A stretch of 32,036 nucleotides of DNA from Spirochaetota bacterium (GCA_022709405.1 JAKLIV010000028.1:1-32036); one strand, 5' to 3'. Counted from the first letter of the stretch, positions 7,542 to 14,837 are shown. Notes: a model not told the origin generated them from the sequence alone. Program-made: numbers and translations.

Positions 7542-8165
7542 ATGGCCGAAATCGATCTCAATCCCGTTTTTCAAGGAATCAGGAACAAGGTTGGCAAGAT
7601 GGTTTTTTACCGGCGCAACGGAGAGACCTGCATGCGCACGCTGGGCGCGGCGAAGAAATCAAGCACGCCGGCCCAGATCATGGTCAGGACCGCATTCTCG
7701 CGACTGGTCGAAACCTGGCGCAGTCTGCCCGGATTCATCCAGGCCGGATGGAACGCGCTGGCAAAATCGTCAAAGAAAACCGGCTTCAACATGTTCGTCA
7801 GCGGCAACTTCCGCGCATGCTACGAGGGCCGCGCCATCGCTCTTTCCCGGCAGACCGGCGGCATCGCCCCGGTGGCGCTGAGCGCTGCGGCCGGATCATC
7901 GGGCGAGATACGCTGCGAGTTCGCTCCCGCGCCTCTGACCGATGGAAAGCACCTGGTGGTCTTTTACCAGAGGAGCGGTGATGACAATTCAGACAGGCCG
8001 CTCGCGCACATCGACTTCGGCGAGAACGCCGCGTCTCCGGCGGCGATTACCGGGCTCGAACCCGGGGCCGCGTACTCGGTCTACGCCGTGGTGACCGACC
8101 GCGCGTACGAAGAGGCGACAGCGGTTTCCGAATCCTCGGGGGTCATCGTATCCTCCGGCCAGTAA
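7542..8165 (+). CDS. DUF6266-like protein with a C-terminal fibronectin-like part
   Basis: The 207-residue product starts MAEIDLNPVFQGIRNKVGKM. The N-terminal 90 residues follow a pattern I associate with DUF6266-type proteins: a short G-x-KVG-x-VFYRRNG strand pair, a Thr/Gln-rich helix (STPAQIMVRTAFSRLV) and a W-x(6)-W helix ending NMF. The C-terminal half (from about residue 105) resembles a fibronectin type III or tail-like beta domain (ITGLEPGAAYSVYAVV). There is no signal peptide and no catalytic motif. Function is unknown; related proteins are often small and lineage-specific, sometimes phage-like. It is a single gene between two repeat-filled spacers. The start is fixed by a strong AAGGAGG. 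Family assignment is from memory of the pattern and is tentative. Confidence 0.7.
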   Translation: MAEIDLNPVFQGIRNKVGKMVFYRRNGETCMRTLGAAKKSSTPAQIMVRTAFSRLVETWRSLPGFIQAGWNALAKSSKKTGFNMFVSGNFRACYEGRAIALSRQTGGIAPVALSAAAGSSGEIRCEFAPAPLTDGKHLVVFYQRSGDDNSDRPLAHIDFGENAASPAAITGLEPGAAYSVYAVVTDRAYEEATAVSESSGVIVSSGQ

Positions 8166-8253
8166 TCCGCCGACTTCCCCTTTCCGTTGCGGCGGCGCAT
8201 CATGCGTCGCCGCAGCACCCCCTGACTGACACACTCTTCATCACATTCAATAG

Positions 8254-8306
8254 CGCGAACAGGATGTTCGCGTTGGGCGCGTCCGTCAGGATGACGATAC
8301 GCGCCC
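8254..8306 (+). repeat. AGGAT-loop double hairpin element, copy 1
   Basis: First hairpin: CGCGAAC-AGGAT-GTTCGCG (8254-8272). Second: outer stem GGGCGCGT (8275-8282) with ACGCGCCC (8299-8306), inner stem CGTC/GACG around a second AGGAT loop (8288-8292). The region 8254-8435 is homologous to 11291-11472, with stem changes that keep pairing. ACAGGATGT in a hairpin loop resembles the known CsrA/RsmA binding site, so an RNA role is possible. A transposed repeat without a function is the alternative. Confidence 0.65.
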
Positions 8307-8456
8307 GCCACTGGTGATCTGCTGTTACTGACGTGACGGATAATTCCGCATATGCCGGATTTCTCTTTGACTGCATTTCACTGTTGCGTGAAGGAAGGCT
8401 CCCCGCCGTATGAGGGGCAGCCCCCGCCGGCAACTGAGGCGGTGTCATTTTCTTTG

Positions 8457-8490
8457 GTTACTTTCTTTTGGACAAGCAAAAGAAAGTAAC
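8457..8490. repeat. Long hairpin with 14-bp perfect stem
   Basis: GTTACTTTCTTTTG (8457-8470) pairs perfectly with CAAAAGAAAGTAAC (8477-8490) around the 6-nt loop gacaag. Similar 'gttactttctttt' hairpins occur between genes in many bacterial genomes. The corresponding place in the second repeat region holds a different stem (11490-11517). Confidence 0.7.
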
Positions 8491-8545
8491 ACATGCCCGC
8501 CTGCTTCCAGGCAATATTTTCGCTTTTTGTTAAAAAGCAGACCTC

Positions 8546-8633
8546 TCCTTGTGGCGAGACAAAAAAGGGCATATCCCTCCCCGGTCCGGGGAAAATATCC
8601 CGCGCTTTTTAAAGCGCAACGCTTTTCATCCCT
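8546..8633 (+). repeat. Mosaic intergenic repeat, copy 2
   Basis: This is the diverged partner of 7091-7177, with the shared CTTGTGGCGAGACAAAAAAG, CGGTCC loop and CCGCGCTTTTTAAAGCGC segments. The stems differ between the two copies but remain self-complementary in each. Confidence 0.7.
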
Positions 8634-8757
8634 CAAGGAAGGGGATAAAGAAAAGACGGCCACAGAGGCACCGAAGACACCGAGAAAATGATTGATAAAT
8701 ATTACAGCCCGCGCGGGCTGTTGCATCCGTTACGCTCTTCATTTCCCGCAAATTAAT

Positions 8758-8786
8758 TTGCCGCATCGCCAGTTTTTGACTATATT
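8758..8786 (+). promoter_or_regulatory. Sigma-70-type promoter of the STAS gene
   Basis: TTGCCG (8758-8763), a 17-bp spacer and TATATT (8781-8786) lie about 60 bp before the TTG start at 8849. Confidence 0.6.
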
Positions 8787-8848
8787 GATCCGATTTGAAA
8801 ACGACGCACGGCGCAACGGGCCGCAGAACACGGGCCCCGGAGGTTTGA

Positions 8849-9205
8849 TTGATAACGAGCTATACAGAAGAATTCCCTGATGTCATAATCATCCACATGA
8901 CCGGATTGATGGCGCGTGACTCGCTCAAGGAAATCGAGGAGGCATGGGACGAACAGCTCAAGAAGCGCCCCGAGATACTCGCCCTGAACCTCAAGGGCGT
9001 CGTAGGAGTCGACTCCATCACCATGAACCATATATTCAATCTCTGCAAAAAGGCCTCTTCCCTCGACGTCAAACTGATCATATGCGACGCAAGCGAAGAG
9101 CTGAAGGCGATTTTCGACATCGTCAGGCTCGAGCGCATCATACCTTTGATGGATGACAAAAAGTTCCGGCAGGATTACGTGGTCAAGAACTGGTCTCCCC
9201 GGTAA
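8849..9205 (+). CDS. STAS-domain protein, anti-sigma factor antagonist type
   Basis: The 118-residue product is a single STAS domain: beta strands VIIIHMTG and ILALNLKGVVGVDSI, the helix MNHIFNLCKKA, the strand VKLIICDA and a final helix ELKAIFDIVRLERIIPL. STAS proteins bind anti-sigma factors or act in signalling complexes. The usual phosphorylated Ser loop (DSSG) reads VDSITMNHIF here, so the classical phosphorylation switch may be altered. The start is a TTG with GGAGG 6 bp upstream, and a promoter lies at 8758-8786. The 3' end overlaps the convergent aat gene by 23 bp. No partner kinase or anti-sigma gene is in the window, so its target is unknown. Confidence 0.85.
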   Translation: MITSYTEEFPDVIIIHMTGLMARDSLKEIEEAWDEQLKKRPEILALNLKGVVGVDSITMNHIFNLCKKASSLDVKLIICDASEELKAIFDIVRLERIIPLMDDKKFRQDYVVKNWSPR

Positions 9206-9980
9206 ATTCAACTGACGCAGACCCGAATCCGCCCCATGACCCGAACTGCCCGCCGTGCGCGATCGCCTTTTTGAGCTCGATGAGATACCCGGCGCGGCTT
9301 ATGGGAACAGCGCCCAGGCTCATGAGATGGGGGCTCACCTGCTGGCAGTCGATAAAATCGAATCCCCTTTTTTCGAGATAATCGCACAGCGCCCACAGCG
9401 CGAGCTTCGACGTGTCCGGCTCAAGTGAAAACATCGACTCGCCGAAGAACGCCCGTCCCAGAGACAGGCCGTACAGGCCGCCGCGCAGAATGCCGTCCCG
9501 GTAAACCCCGACGCTGTGCGCAGCGCCCGCCAGGTGCAGCCCGGTATACACCTCGATCATGTTATCGGTGATCCATGTCCCGTTCTGGCCTTCGCGTTTG
9601 ACCCCGGCGCAGGAGCGCATCACCGATTCGAAATCGGAATCGAATCGCACGACGTACTCCCTCCTGTCCCGCACCTTCCTCAGGCTGCGCGAAACCCTGA
9701 AGCTTCCGGGGTACAGCACGAGCCTGGGGTCGGGTGAATACCAGGGCACGGGATCAGATCCGGTCCACGGGAAGCAGCCCCTGGCGTACGCGGCCAGCAC
9801 CGTCTCCGCGCACAGCTCGCCGCCCAGGTACACCAGGCCGAACTCATCGGGCTCGAGGCCGTCGAGAAAGGTCCCGCACGGCGGATCGGCGACGAGGGCC
9901 TCGTACAGTATTTTCAGTTCGCGCTGTTCCATGAAGCATGACGGGACGCGCAGAATCCGCCCGCACCCGCGTCTTTTCAT
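9183..9980 (-). CDS. aat: Leucyl/phenylalanyl-tRNA--protein transferase
   Basis: Aat transfers Leu or Phe from aminoacyl-tRNA to proteins with an N-terminal Arg or Lys, tagging them for the ClpS/ClpAP N-end rule pathway in the cytoplasm. Family signatures are clear: VYLGGELCAETVLAAYARGC, FPW, VPWYSPDPR, GTWITDNMIEVY, HSVGVYRDG, GESMFSLEPDTSKLAL and FIDCQQVSPHLMSLGA. The frame gives 265 residues from the ATG at 9980. An ATG at 9932 (249 residues) is closer to family length, and neither has a good ribosome site, so the start is uncertain. The gene ends 23 bp inside the convergent STAS gene. No clpS or clpA lies nearby. Confidence 0.95.
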   Translation of the reverse strand: MKRRGCGRILRVPSCFMEQRELKILYEALVADPPCGTFLDGLEPDEFGLVYLGGELCAETVLAAYARGCFPWTGSDPVPWYSPDPRLVLYPGSFRVSRSLRKVRDRREYVVRFDSDFESVMRSCAGVKREGQNGTWITDNMIEVYTGLHLAGAAHSVGVYRDGILRGGLYGLSLGRAFFGESMFSLEPDTSKLALWALCDYLEKRGFDFIDCQQVSPHLMSLGAVPISRAGYLIELKKAIAHGGQFGSWGGFGSASVEFTGETSS

Positions 9981-10045
9981 TATGCGGGAAATCCCCGATT
10001 ACGCAAGGAATAAAGGGGCGGCCCCTCGACCGGCCCGGTTATCTC

Positions 10046-10074
10046 TTGACAGAAGACCCCGGAGGCGCAATAAT
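10046..10074 (+). promoter_or_regulatory. Sigma-70-type promoter
   Basis: TTGACA (10046-10051), a 17-bp spacer and AATAAT (10069-10074) precede the gene at 10123. The -35 box is consensus. Confidence 0.65.
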
Positions 10075-10122
10075 CCGTAATCCGTCTTGACCTGAAACCC
10101 TCTTGAGATATTGCTGACCGAG

Positions 10123-10662
10123 ATGAAGAAAGACACGAATAAAGGGAAAATCGTGCCCATCGACTGGACCGACGAGAGCGACCGGTGGATCGTCGCGCCC
10201 GGCACCGTGCTTGAAAAGGGCAGGCGCCGCATCAAGGGCATAGCTCACGTCAGGAACAACTGCCACTTCGCGGCGGGAGTTCCCAGGGGTATGTACGATT
10301 TCATATACCGCGCCATCGTGAAGCTGAAGATGACCGGCCGCACATTCATTTTTTCACGCGGCATGGTGCGCACGGCCCGCACGCGCATCAAGCACTCGGT
10401 TTCGGTCGTGGAGCTCGATTGGGCGGTGGGCACGCTCGTGACCATCCCGCGCATCCTCGCCTACCGCGAAACGATCACGCTCCTGATCGAGGGAGAAGAA
10501 TACACGCTCAGGCTCATGGAACTGGTGGTGCTGCGCGGGCTCCTCGCGCTGGCCATGCCCGGCAGGAATGCCGAATACTACCCCGCCATGGCGGCCCTCA
10601 TCCTCGCGCGCGGCTGGAAGGAGCTTCACGCCCCGGCCATACCGCGCATACGGAAGGTGTAG
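10123..10662 (+). CDS. Conserved-looking protein of unknown function
   Basis: About 179 residues, Arg/Lys-rich, starting MKKDTNKGKIVPIDWTDESD. It has no signal peptide or transmembrane stretch. The N-terminal half looks like beta strands with basic residues (RTFIFSRGMVRTARTRIKHS); the C-terminal half is helical (LRLMELVVLRGLLALAMPG). I do not recognise the family. A small nucleotide- or RNA-binding protein would fit the charge but is only a guess. A TTG at 10111 is an alternative start and neither start has a strong ribosome site. A good promoter lies about 50 bp upstream at 10046-10074. Codon use is like its neighbours, and the frame is long and uninterrupted, so I take it as a real gene. 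Confidence 0.65.
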   Translation: MKKDTNKGKIVPIDWTDESDRWIVAPGTVLEKGRRRIKGIAHVRNNCHFAAGVPRGMYDFIYRAIVKLKMTGRTFIFSRGMVRTARTRIKHSVSVVELDWAVGTLVTIPRILAYRETITLLIEGEEYTLRLMELVVLRGLLALAMPGRNAEYYPAMAALILARGWKELHAPAIPRIRKV

Positions 10663-10684
10663 ATATAATCGATTAAAGAATCCG

Positions 10685-10713
10685 TTGACAGGAATTACTC
10701 GCAGTGAAAGAAT
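10685..10713 (+). promoter_or_regulatory. Possible promoter of the small membrane protein gene
   Basis: TTGACA (10685-10690) is followed after 17 bp by AAGAAT (10708-10713). The -10 box is weak. The gene start is about 90 bp downstream. Confidence 0.4.
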
Positions 10714-10805
10714 CATCAGTAACGACTGATCCCGATAAATTTTCTGTCATTCCGCAGAATGGGGATTTATCGCGTTTCGATTCAAGAATGCGAAGGAGAC
10801 ACACC

Positions 10806-10988
10806 ATGAGCAAGGCGATGAACAACAATGCATCAGGCGGCGCGGTGTACGGCCTCGGTTTTATCGGCGCAGCTGTCTATTTCATCTCAAACGCGGCAGG
10901 ATTCTGGATGGGGGTTCTGGGATTCCTGAAAGCCCTCGTGTGGCCGGCATTCCTGGTCTACGAGGCATTCAGGCATTTCGGTATGTGA
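10806..10988 (+). CDS. Small conserved membrane protein (60 residues)
   Basis: The product is MSKAMNNNASGGAVYGLGFI and onward: two hydrophobic segments (about residues 12-28 and 33-53) joined by a short FWMG turn, then VYEAFRHFGM. The pattern GGAVYGLGFIGAxVYF ... GFLKALVWPAFLVYEA matches a widespread family of tiny membrane proteins of unknown role found in distant bacteria. The ATG at 10806 is chosen because AAGGAG lies 7 bp upstream; the frame is open back to 10704 without a ribosome site. A hairpin at 11034-11050 may end the transcript. It stands alone, so context gives no function. Confidence 0.8.
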   Translation: MSKAMNNNASGGAVYGLGFIGAAVYFISNAAGFWMGVLGFLKALVWPAFLVYEAFRHFGM

Positions 10989-11033
10989 AATCCGCCGGTT
11001 CACACAAGAATAGATTATCCGGTAGATAGTTTC

Positions 11034-11050
11034 CGCGGCTTACAGCCGCG
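11034..11050 (+). terminator. Possible terminator after the small membrane protein gene
   Basis: CGCGGCT-tac-AGCCGCG is followed by AGGTCTTTTC. The stem is GC-rich but the T-tract is short and offset. Confidence 0.45.
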
Positions 11051-11079
11051 AGGTCTTTTCATGGAGGCATGAAGGCAAT

Positions 11080-11112
11080 GGCCTTTTCTCTGCATCGCCC
11101 AGAGAAAAGGCC
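11080..11112. repeat. 12-bp perfect hairpin
   Basis: GGCCTTTTCTCT (11080-11091) pairs perfectly with AGAGAAAAGGCC (11101-11112) around a 9-nt loop. There is no T-run on either side. Confidence 0.65.
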
Positions 11113-11180
11113 GAAAAGAGAGGGCGCTCTCTCAAACGCCGAGAGCGGCTATCTTTCTGCAGCAGAAAATTTCATCCCAT

Positions 11181-11212
11181 GGGTGGCGATAAACATCCTG
11201 TTTTCGCCACCC
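11181..11212 (-). repeat. AGGAT-loop hairpin, minus strand
   Basis: On the minus strand GGGTGGCGA pairs with TCGCCACCC, and inside it AAAC pairs with GTTT around an AGGAT loop. The loop is the same as in the elements at 8254 and 11291, in a different stem and on the opposite strand. Confidence 0.6.
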
Positions 11213-11290
11213 TGAAGCCCTCGCGCCTCCTGCGCTCGGGCCAGCGTTCAAAGAACATCCAGAATAATACTCATCGTAGAGATATCATAA

Positions 11291-11342
11291 CGCGGACAGG
11301 ACGTTCGCGTTGGGCGAGTTGAGCAGGATGCTCATACGAGCC
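11291..11342 (+). repeat. AGGAT-loop double hairpin element, copy 2
   Basis: CGCGGAC-AGGAC-GTTCGCG (11291-11309) is followed by GAGC-AGGAT-GCTC (11321-11334) inside an outer GGGC/GCCC stem (11312-11342) that has two internal G/A mismatches. Compared with 8254-8306, the second stem has changed from CGTC/GACG to GAGC/GCTC on both sides while the loop is unchanged. Confidence 0.65.
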
Positions 11343-11489
11343 CTGCACTGTTGATTTATACACACTGACGTGATCGCGGATTCAAGATACTATGAATATT
11401 AGTTTGCCAATTGGCTTGATGATTCTGAAGTGAAGGCTCCCCGCCGTATGAGGGGCAGCCTCCGCGGCGATTGAGCGGCGACCTTTTGC

Positions 11490-11517
11490 GCCGCTTTTGG
11501 GTCGCTCCAAAAGCGGC
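11490..11517. repeat. Hairpin with 10-bp perfect stem
   Basis: GCCGCTTTTG (11490-11499) pairs with CAAAAGCGGC (11508-11517). It occupies the place that the GTTACTTTCTTTTG hairpin holds in the other repeat region. It lies about 30 bp beyond the pyrR stop, so it could also serve as that gene's end. Confidence 0.6.
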
Positions 11518-11545
11518 AAACCCCGCCCGGGTCCCGGGCATCCCC

Positions 11546-12079
11546 TTACCCGACCAGCACGACCGAATCATCGACCCCGTCCGTATCCCTGAGCAGGACC
11601 TTGACGGTATCGTTTATCGTTGTGTGGATCTTTCTGCCGCAGAAATCGGGCTGTATGGGAAGCTCCCGGTTGCCGCGGTCGATAAGGGTGAAAAGCCTGA
11701 TAATGCCGGGCCTTCCGAAAGCGGTCAGCGTCTCGAGCGCGGCCTTGGTCGTGCGGCCGGTGAAGATGACATCGTCGACGAGGATGATGGTCATCTTGGC
11801 GATGTCGAAATCGATGCGTGTCTCCTTGATCGAAGGGAGCATGCCCCGCGTGGCCAGGTCGTCCCGGTAAAAGGTGATGTCGAGCACGCCCATCTTGACC
11901 GGCTTACCCGAAATCTTCGCTATGCAGTCGCGCAGTCTCCCTGCTATCTCGACACCCCTGGTCTGCACGCCGACTATGGCGAAGTTGTTCTTGTCGCTTA
12001 TGCCGTCGTATATTTTACGGGAATATTCCCCGATGATATTCTCGATTTCGGCGCTGTTGAGAATGACTTTTTCACCCAT
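11546..12079 (-). CDS. pyrR: PyrR: pyr regulator / uracil phosphoribosyltransferase
   Basis: The 177-residue protein has the type I phosphoribosyltransferase fold. The PRPP loop is ILVDDVIFTGRTTKAA (about residues 98-113), preceded by FAIVGVQTRGVEIAGRL and GVLDITFYRDDLATRG and followed by IRLFTLIDRGNRELPIQPDF, all hallmarks of PyrR. Family members bind pyr mRNA in a UMP-dependent way to cause attenuation and often have uracil phosphoribosyltransferase activity. Whether RNA regulation operates here is unknown, since no other pyr gene is in the window. Length is standard. GAGGAA lies just before the ATG. Confidence 0.94.
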   Translation of the reverse strand: MGEKVILNSAEIENIIGEYSRKIYDGISDKNNFAIVGVQTRGVEIAGRLRDCIAKISGKPVKMGVLDITFYRDDLATRGMLPSIKETRIDFDIAKMTIILVDDVIFTGRTTKAALETLTAFGRPGIIRLFTLIDRGNRELPIQPDFCGRKIHTTINDTVKVLLRDTDGVDDSVVLVG

Positions 12080-12260
12080 ACAATTCCTCGATTTCCGGGA
12101 AAGGGGCCGTTTATCAACCGGTCCCGTTTACAATAGAATTATCGTCCCCACGCCGGGGAAAAGTGACATTTTATAAGGCGTGTATTAAATTTCAATTCTT
12201 TTTATATGGCGGGGATATGGCACACCGCAGGGGCCAAGCATGCATGATACCTGCATCATG

Positions 12261-14678
12261 CTAAAATTCAACCTCAACGCCGAAATTGGGCACCAGGCCG
12301 AACGCGTACGGGTCGGCGCCCGGCTTCGGATTGCGCCCATCCCGGTAGGGCCGGTCATAGCGCCACGACTCGGCCGAGACCGGCATGCTGTAATAGGCGT
12401 TGATCAGCTCGATATACCAGCTCACCTGCCCCCACTCATGGCGGGATGTATAGGTGTACCTGAGATCGAGCCGGTGGTTGACGGGATAATGACGCGAGTT
12501 GATCCCGGCGCCGTAATAGGTCGGAACATACCTGCCGGAACCGTCGGGACTCTCATCGCTGCCGGTTATCGGCGTGTAAGGGAACGAGCTGTTGAGCTGG
12601 AACTTCGCGCTGATTGAATGTTTTTTGTACGTATACTCGAGCACGAACTTGAACACGTGCTCCTTCTCATAATCGCAACTGACGAACCTGTCGCCGCCCC
12701 ACACCACTTTAACCGCGCCGTCATACTCGTCAGAAAGGCCCGACCTGAACTTCGCCCGGGTATAGGCGTAGCTCACCAGCCCCGAAAATCCCTTTGACCG
12801 GCTGCTGTGCTCGACCCTGAGCGAGAGCTCGGCGCCGCATGCCATGAGCTTTCCCGTGTTGTCGAAATAGTTGTCGAGATACGCGCTCGACACGCCCATG
12901 TCCCAGAAATAGTTGAAAAACCCCTCGGCCCTGATCGTGAAGATGAAGACCTTCTGCTCAAGCCCCAGCGCGCTATGGACCGAACGCGCAGGCTCCAGAC
13001 CGCTGCCGATCTCCGACACATACTGCAGGTAGTCGAAATAATACGGATTCACCTGGTAAAAGGATGAGTACATGCCGCCGGCGATGGATATGGCGGTGTC
13101 TGTCTTGAACTCGTAGCTTACAAAAAGCCGCGGATCGGCAACGATGATATTGCTCCTCTCCAGGTAGTCGACGCGCAGCCCGGGAACCACGGTGAGGCCG
13201 CCGTACGTGAACCGGTTTTCCAAGAATCCCCCGATCAGGACATTCAGGACCGGACTGATCGCGACTTTGACACAGGCATCTTCATCGGCGAAATCAGGCA
13301 TACTCCTGGATATGAAAAAGTTCTTCAGAACGAGATTTTCACCATGAGAGACAAAATCATACAGCGCGACCTCCGCTCCGACCAGGATCTCGGCCGTATC
13401 GCCGAGCCATTTGAACCTGAGCGTGTCCCTGAGACCATAGATGGACGGCCGTGCATTTTCAGTATAATCGCTCCAGTCAGGCAGTGATGGATCGCCATAA
13501 TCCAGGAAGCGCCTTATTATACACAGCGAAGCGTACGCGAGCAGGTCATTCGAAAGCCTTTTGCCCTGCCTGTATGCATAGGTGAGCCCCTGGGTAAAAC
13601 ACTTCATATTCATTCCCAGCCGGTTATCGCCGGCAAGGGGGTCCGCGGCCGCATCGTCGCTTTCACCGTACGAAAGCCTCAGGTAATCCCCGCTGCCCAG
13701 GGCCAGCAGCGTGAGCGAATGCCTCGTGTTGAACGAGTATTTCGCCTTGACCTGGTAGTCCCAGTATTCGGGCGTGATGCCGAGCGACTGGCCTGCCAGC
13801 GCATCGTACAGCAGGGGAACGACCCAGGCCAGATACCCGTACCTGCCGCCCACGATGACGTATCCCCTGTTCTCCTTTATGTAGTTCTCGTCTTTGAGGC
13901 TCTTTGCGGTAATGGGTATTTTAAGCATCGCGGTTGCGGAAATGAGGCCGATATCGGCCCAGCCGCCGAACCCGGAAACGTCGTCAATGGTGTTCATGTT
14001 GATCATTGCGGCGGAGGCCCCGCCGTAACGGGCCGGGAACGCTGACGAGAACATGTCGACCTCTTTCACGAACACGTTTGGTATGACCGCATGAAAGCCG
14101 CTGAAATGCTGGGGCACGATCAGGGGGATGCCGTCGATATAGTAGCCGTTGAGGTAATCGGGCGCGCCTCGCATGGCCAGATAGCCGATAAAATCGCCGG
14201 TGCGCGCCACACCGGGAAGCGAGGCGAGCGCGCCGATCGGGTCGCCAAGGGTCCCGGGCACGCTTTTCAGTTCATCCGCGGTCATGGTGTTGCGAGAGAC
14301 GGCCTGGATATCGCGCCTGCCCACGACGGTCACGCCCGCATCTGCGGCGGGCCTGAGCCAGAAATCCCTGGATGAATCGCGGCCGACCGTAAGCTTCATC
14401 CTGAGCGGGGTGAATCCGGCTGCGCTTACCATGAGGGTGTAGGCGCCCTTTTCATGCACCACAAGGCTGTAGCGCCCCGAAACGTCGGAGGTGGTGTGCG
14501 CCCCGGCCTCGACCAGAACGACAGCGGCCTGGGCCACGGGATTTTTATCAGCGGTGCTGAGGATCTGTCCGGTGAGGACGGCAGGGTCTTGCGCAAACAG
14601 AGCGACGGAAGGGAAGACTGCAAGCACTGTGGTAAAAAGGCGAACGAGTTTTATCCAGCGCATCATGGTTGCCGGCAT
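12261..14678 (-). CDS. TonB-dependent outer-membrane receptor with carboxypeptidase-regulatory domain
   Basis: From the ATG at 14678 (GGAG 9 bp upstream) the product is about 805 residues; the frame is open to 14726. A signal peptide (MMRWIKLVRLFTTVLAVFPS, cut after ALFA) leads into a carboxypeptidase-regulatory-like beta domain (LTGQILSTADKNPVAQAAVV, to about residue 115). Next come a plug domain (VTVVGRRD, LPGVARTGDFIGYLAMRGAP, GYYIDGIPLIVP, MFSSAFPARYGGASAAMINM) and a long beta barrel ending in an aromatic (FGVEVEF), as outer-membrane export requires. Such receptors take up siderophores, vitamin B12 or glycans using TonB energy. The substrate cannot be read from sequence, and no tonB, exbB or transporter is nearby. 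It lies downstream of AraC regulator copy A, which may control it. Confidence 0.9.
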   Translation of the reverse strand: MPATMMRWIKLVRLFTTVLAVFPSVALFAQDPAVLTGQILSTADKNPVAQAAVVLVEAGAHTTSDVSGRYSLVVHEKGAYTLMVSAAGFTPLRMKLTVGRDSSRDFWLRPAADAGVTVVGRRDIQAVSRNTMTADELKSVPGTLGDPIGALASLPGVARTGDFIGYLAMRGAPDYLNGYYIDGIPLIVPQHFSGFHAVIPNVFVKEVDMFSSAFPARYGGASAAMINMNTIDDVSGFGGWADIGLISATAMLKIPITAKSLKDENYIKENRGYVIVGGRYGYLAWVVPLLYDALAGQSLGITPEYWDYQVKAKYSFNTRHSLTLLALGSGDYLRLSYGESDDAAADPLAGDNRLGMNMKCFTQGLTYAYRQGKRLSNDLLAYASLCIIRRFLDYGDPSLPDWSDYTENARPSIYGLRDTLRFKWLGDTAEILVGAEVALYDFVSHGENLVLKNFFISRSMPDFADEDACVKVAISPVLNVLIGGFLENRFTYGGLTVVPGLRVDYLERSNIIVADPRLFVSYEFKTDTAISIAGGMYSSFYQVNPYYFDYLQYVSEIGSGLEPARSVHSALGLEQKVFIFTIRAEGFFNYFWDMGVSSAYLDNYFDNTGKLMACGAELSLRVEHSSRSKGFSGLVSYAYTRAKFRSGLSDEYDGAVKVVWGGDRFVSCDYEKEHVFKFVLEYTYKKHSISAKFQLNSSFPYTPITGSDESPDGSGRYVPTYYGAGINSRHYPVNHRLDLRYTYTSRHEWGQVSWYIELINAYYSMPVSAESWRYDRPYRDGRNPKPGADPYAFGLVPNFGVEVEF

Positions 14679-14789
14679 GGGCCTTGACTCCGTATCACGA
14701 CACGCGGTCCTTGCCGGGACCGGCATGAATTATTGGTGCAAACCGGAGAAAAGATTGCCGGGGAATAGACCTCACCCGGCCTCCGGCTC

Positions 14790-14811
14790 GCCCTATCCTC
14801 AAGGAGAGGGC
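14790..14811. repeat. Imperfect hairpin between regulator A and the TonB receptor gene
   Basis: GCCCT/AGGGC arms with an inner CCT/AGG stem lie in the 159-bp gap. The GC-rich text around it (cctcacccggcctccggctc) resembles a common dispersed bacterial repeat. It may weaken read-through from the regulator gene. Confidence 0.4.
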
Positions 14812-14837
14812 TCTGCAAAAATACAATTCGACAACAA

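Larger units (their letters stand above)
8166..8848. other. Gene-poor spacer with dispersed hairpin repeats and the STAS promoter
   Basis: No gene is supported. It holds the AGGAT-loop element (8254-8306), a hairpin GGCTCCCC...GGGGCAGCC (about 8396-8423), a 14-bp-stem hairpin (8457-8490), the second mosaic repeat (8546-8633), a cacagag-type repeat (about 8652-8685), a 16-bp palindrome CAGCCCGCGCGGGCTG (8705-8720) and a promoter (8758-8786). Confidence 0.6.
10989..11545. other. Gene-poor spacer rich in hairpins
   Basis: No gene is supported. It contains a terminator-like hairpin (11034-11050), TTCATG-GAGG-CATGAA (11058-11073), a 12-bp-stem hairpin (11080-11112), an AGGAT-loop hairpin on the minus strand (11181-11212), the second AGGAT double hairpin (11291-11340 and on), a GGCTCCCC...GGGGCAGCC hairpin (about 11435-11460) and GCCGCTTTTG/CAAAAGCGGC (11490-11517). 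Confidence 0.6.

Noticed and set aside
8410..8726. Frames on both strands across 8410-8726
   Set aside because: They run through dispersed repeats (14-bp-stem hairpin, mosaic block, cacagag repeat) and have no ribosome site.
9559..10080. A 173-codon frame opposite aat
   Set aside because: It lies antisense to a clearly conserved enzyme gene in GC-rich DNA, where long shadow frames are expected.
11471..12136. A 221-codon frame opposite pyrR
   Set aside because: The antisense pyrR product matches its family from end to end; the shadow shows no family pattern.
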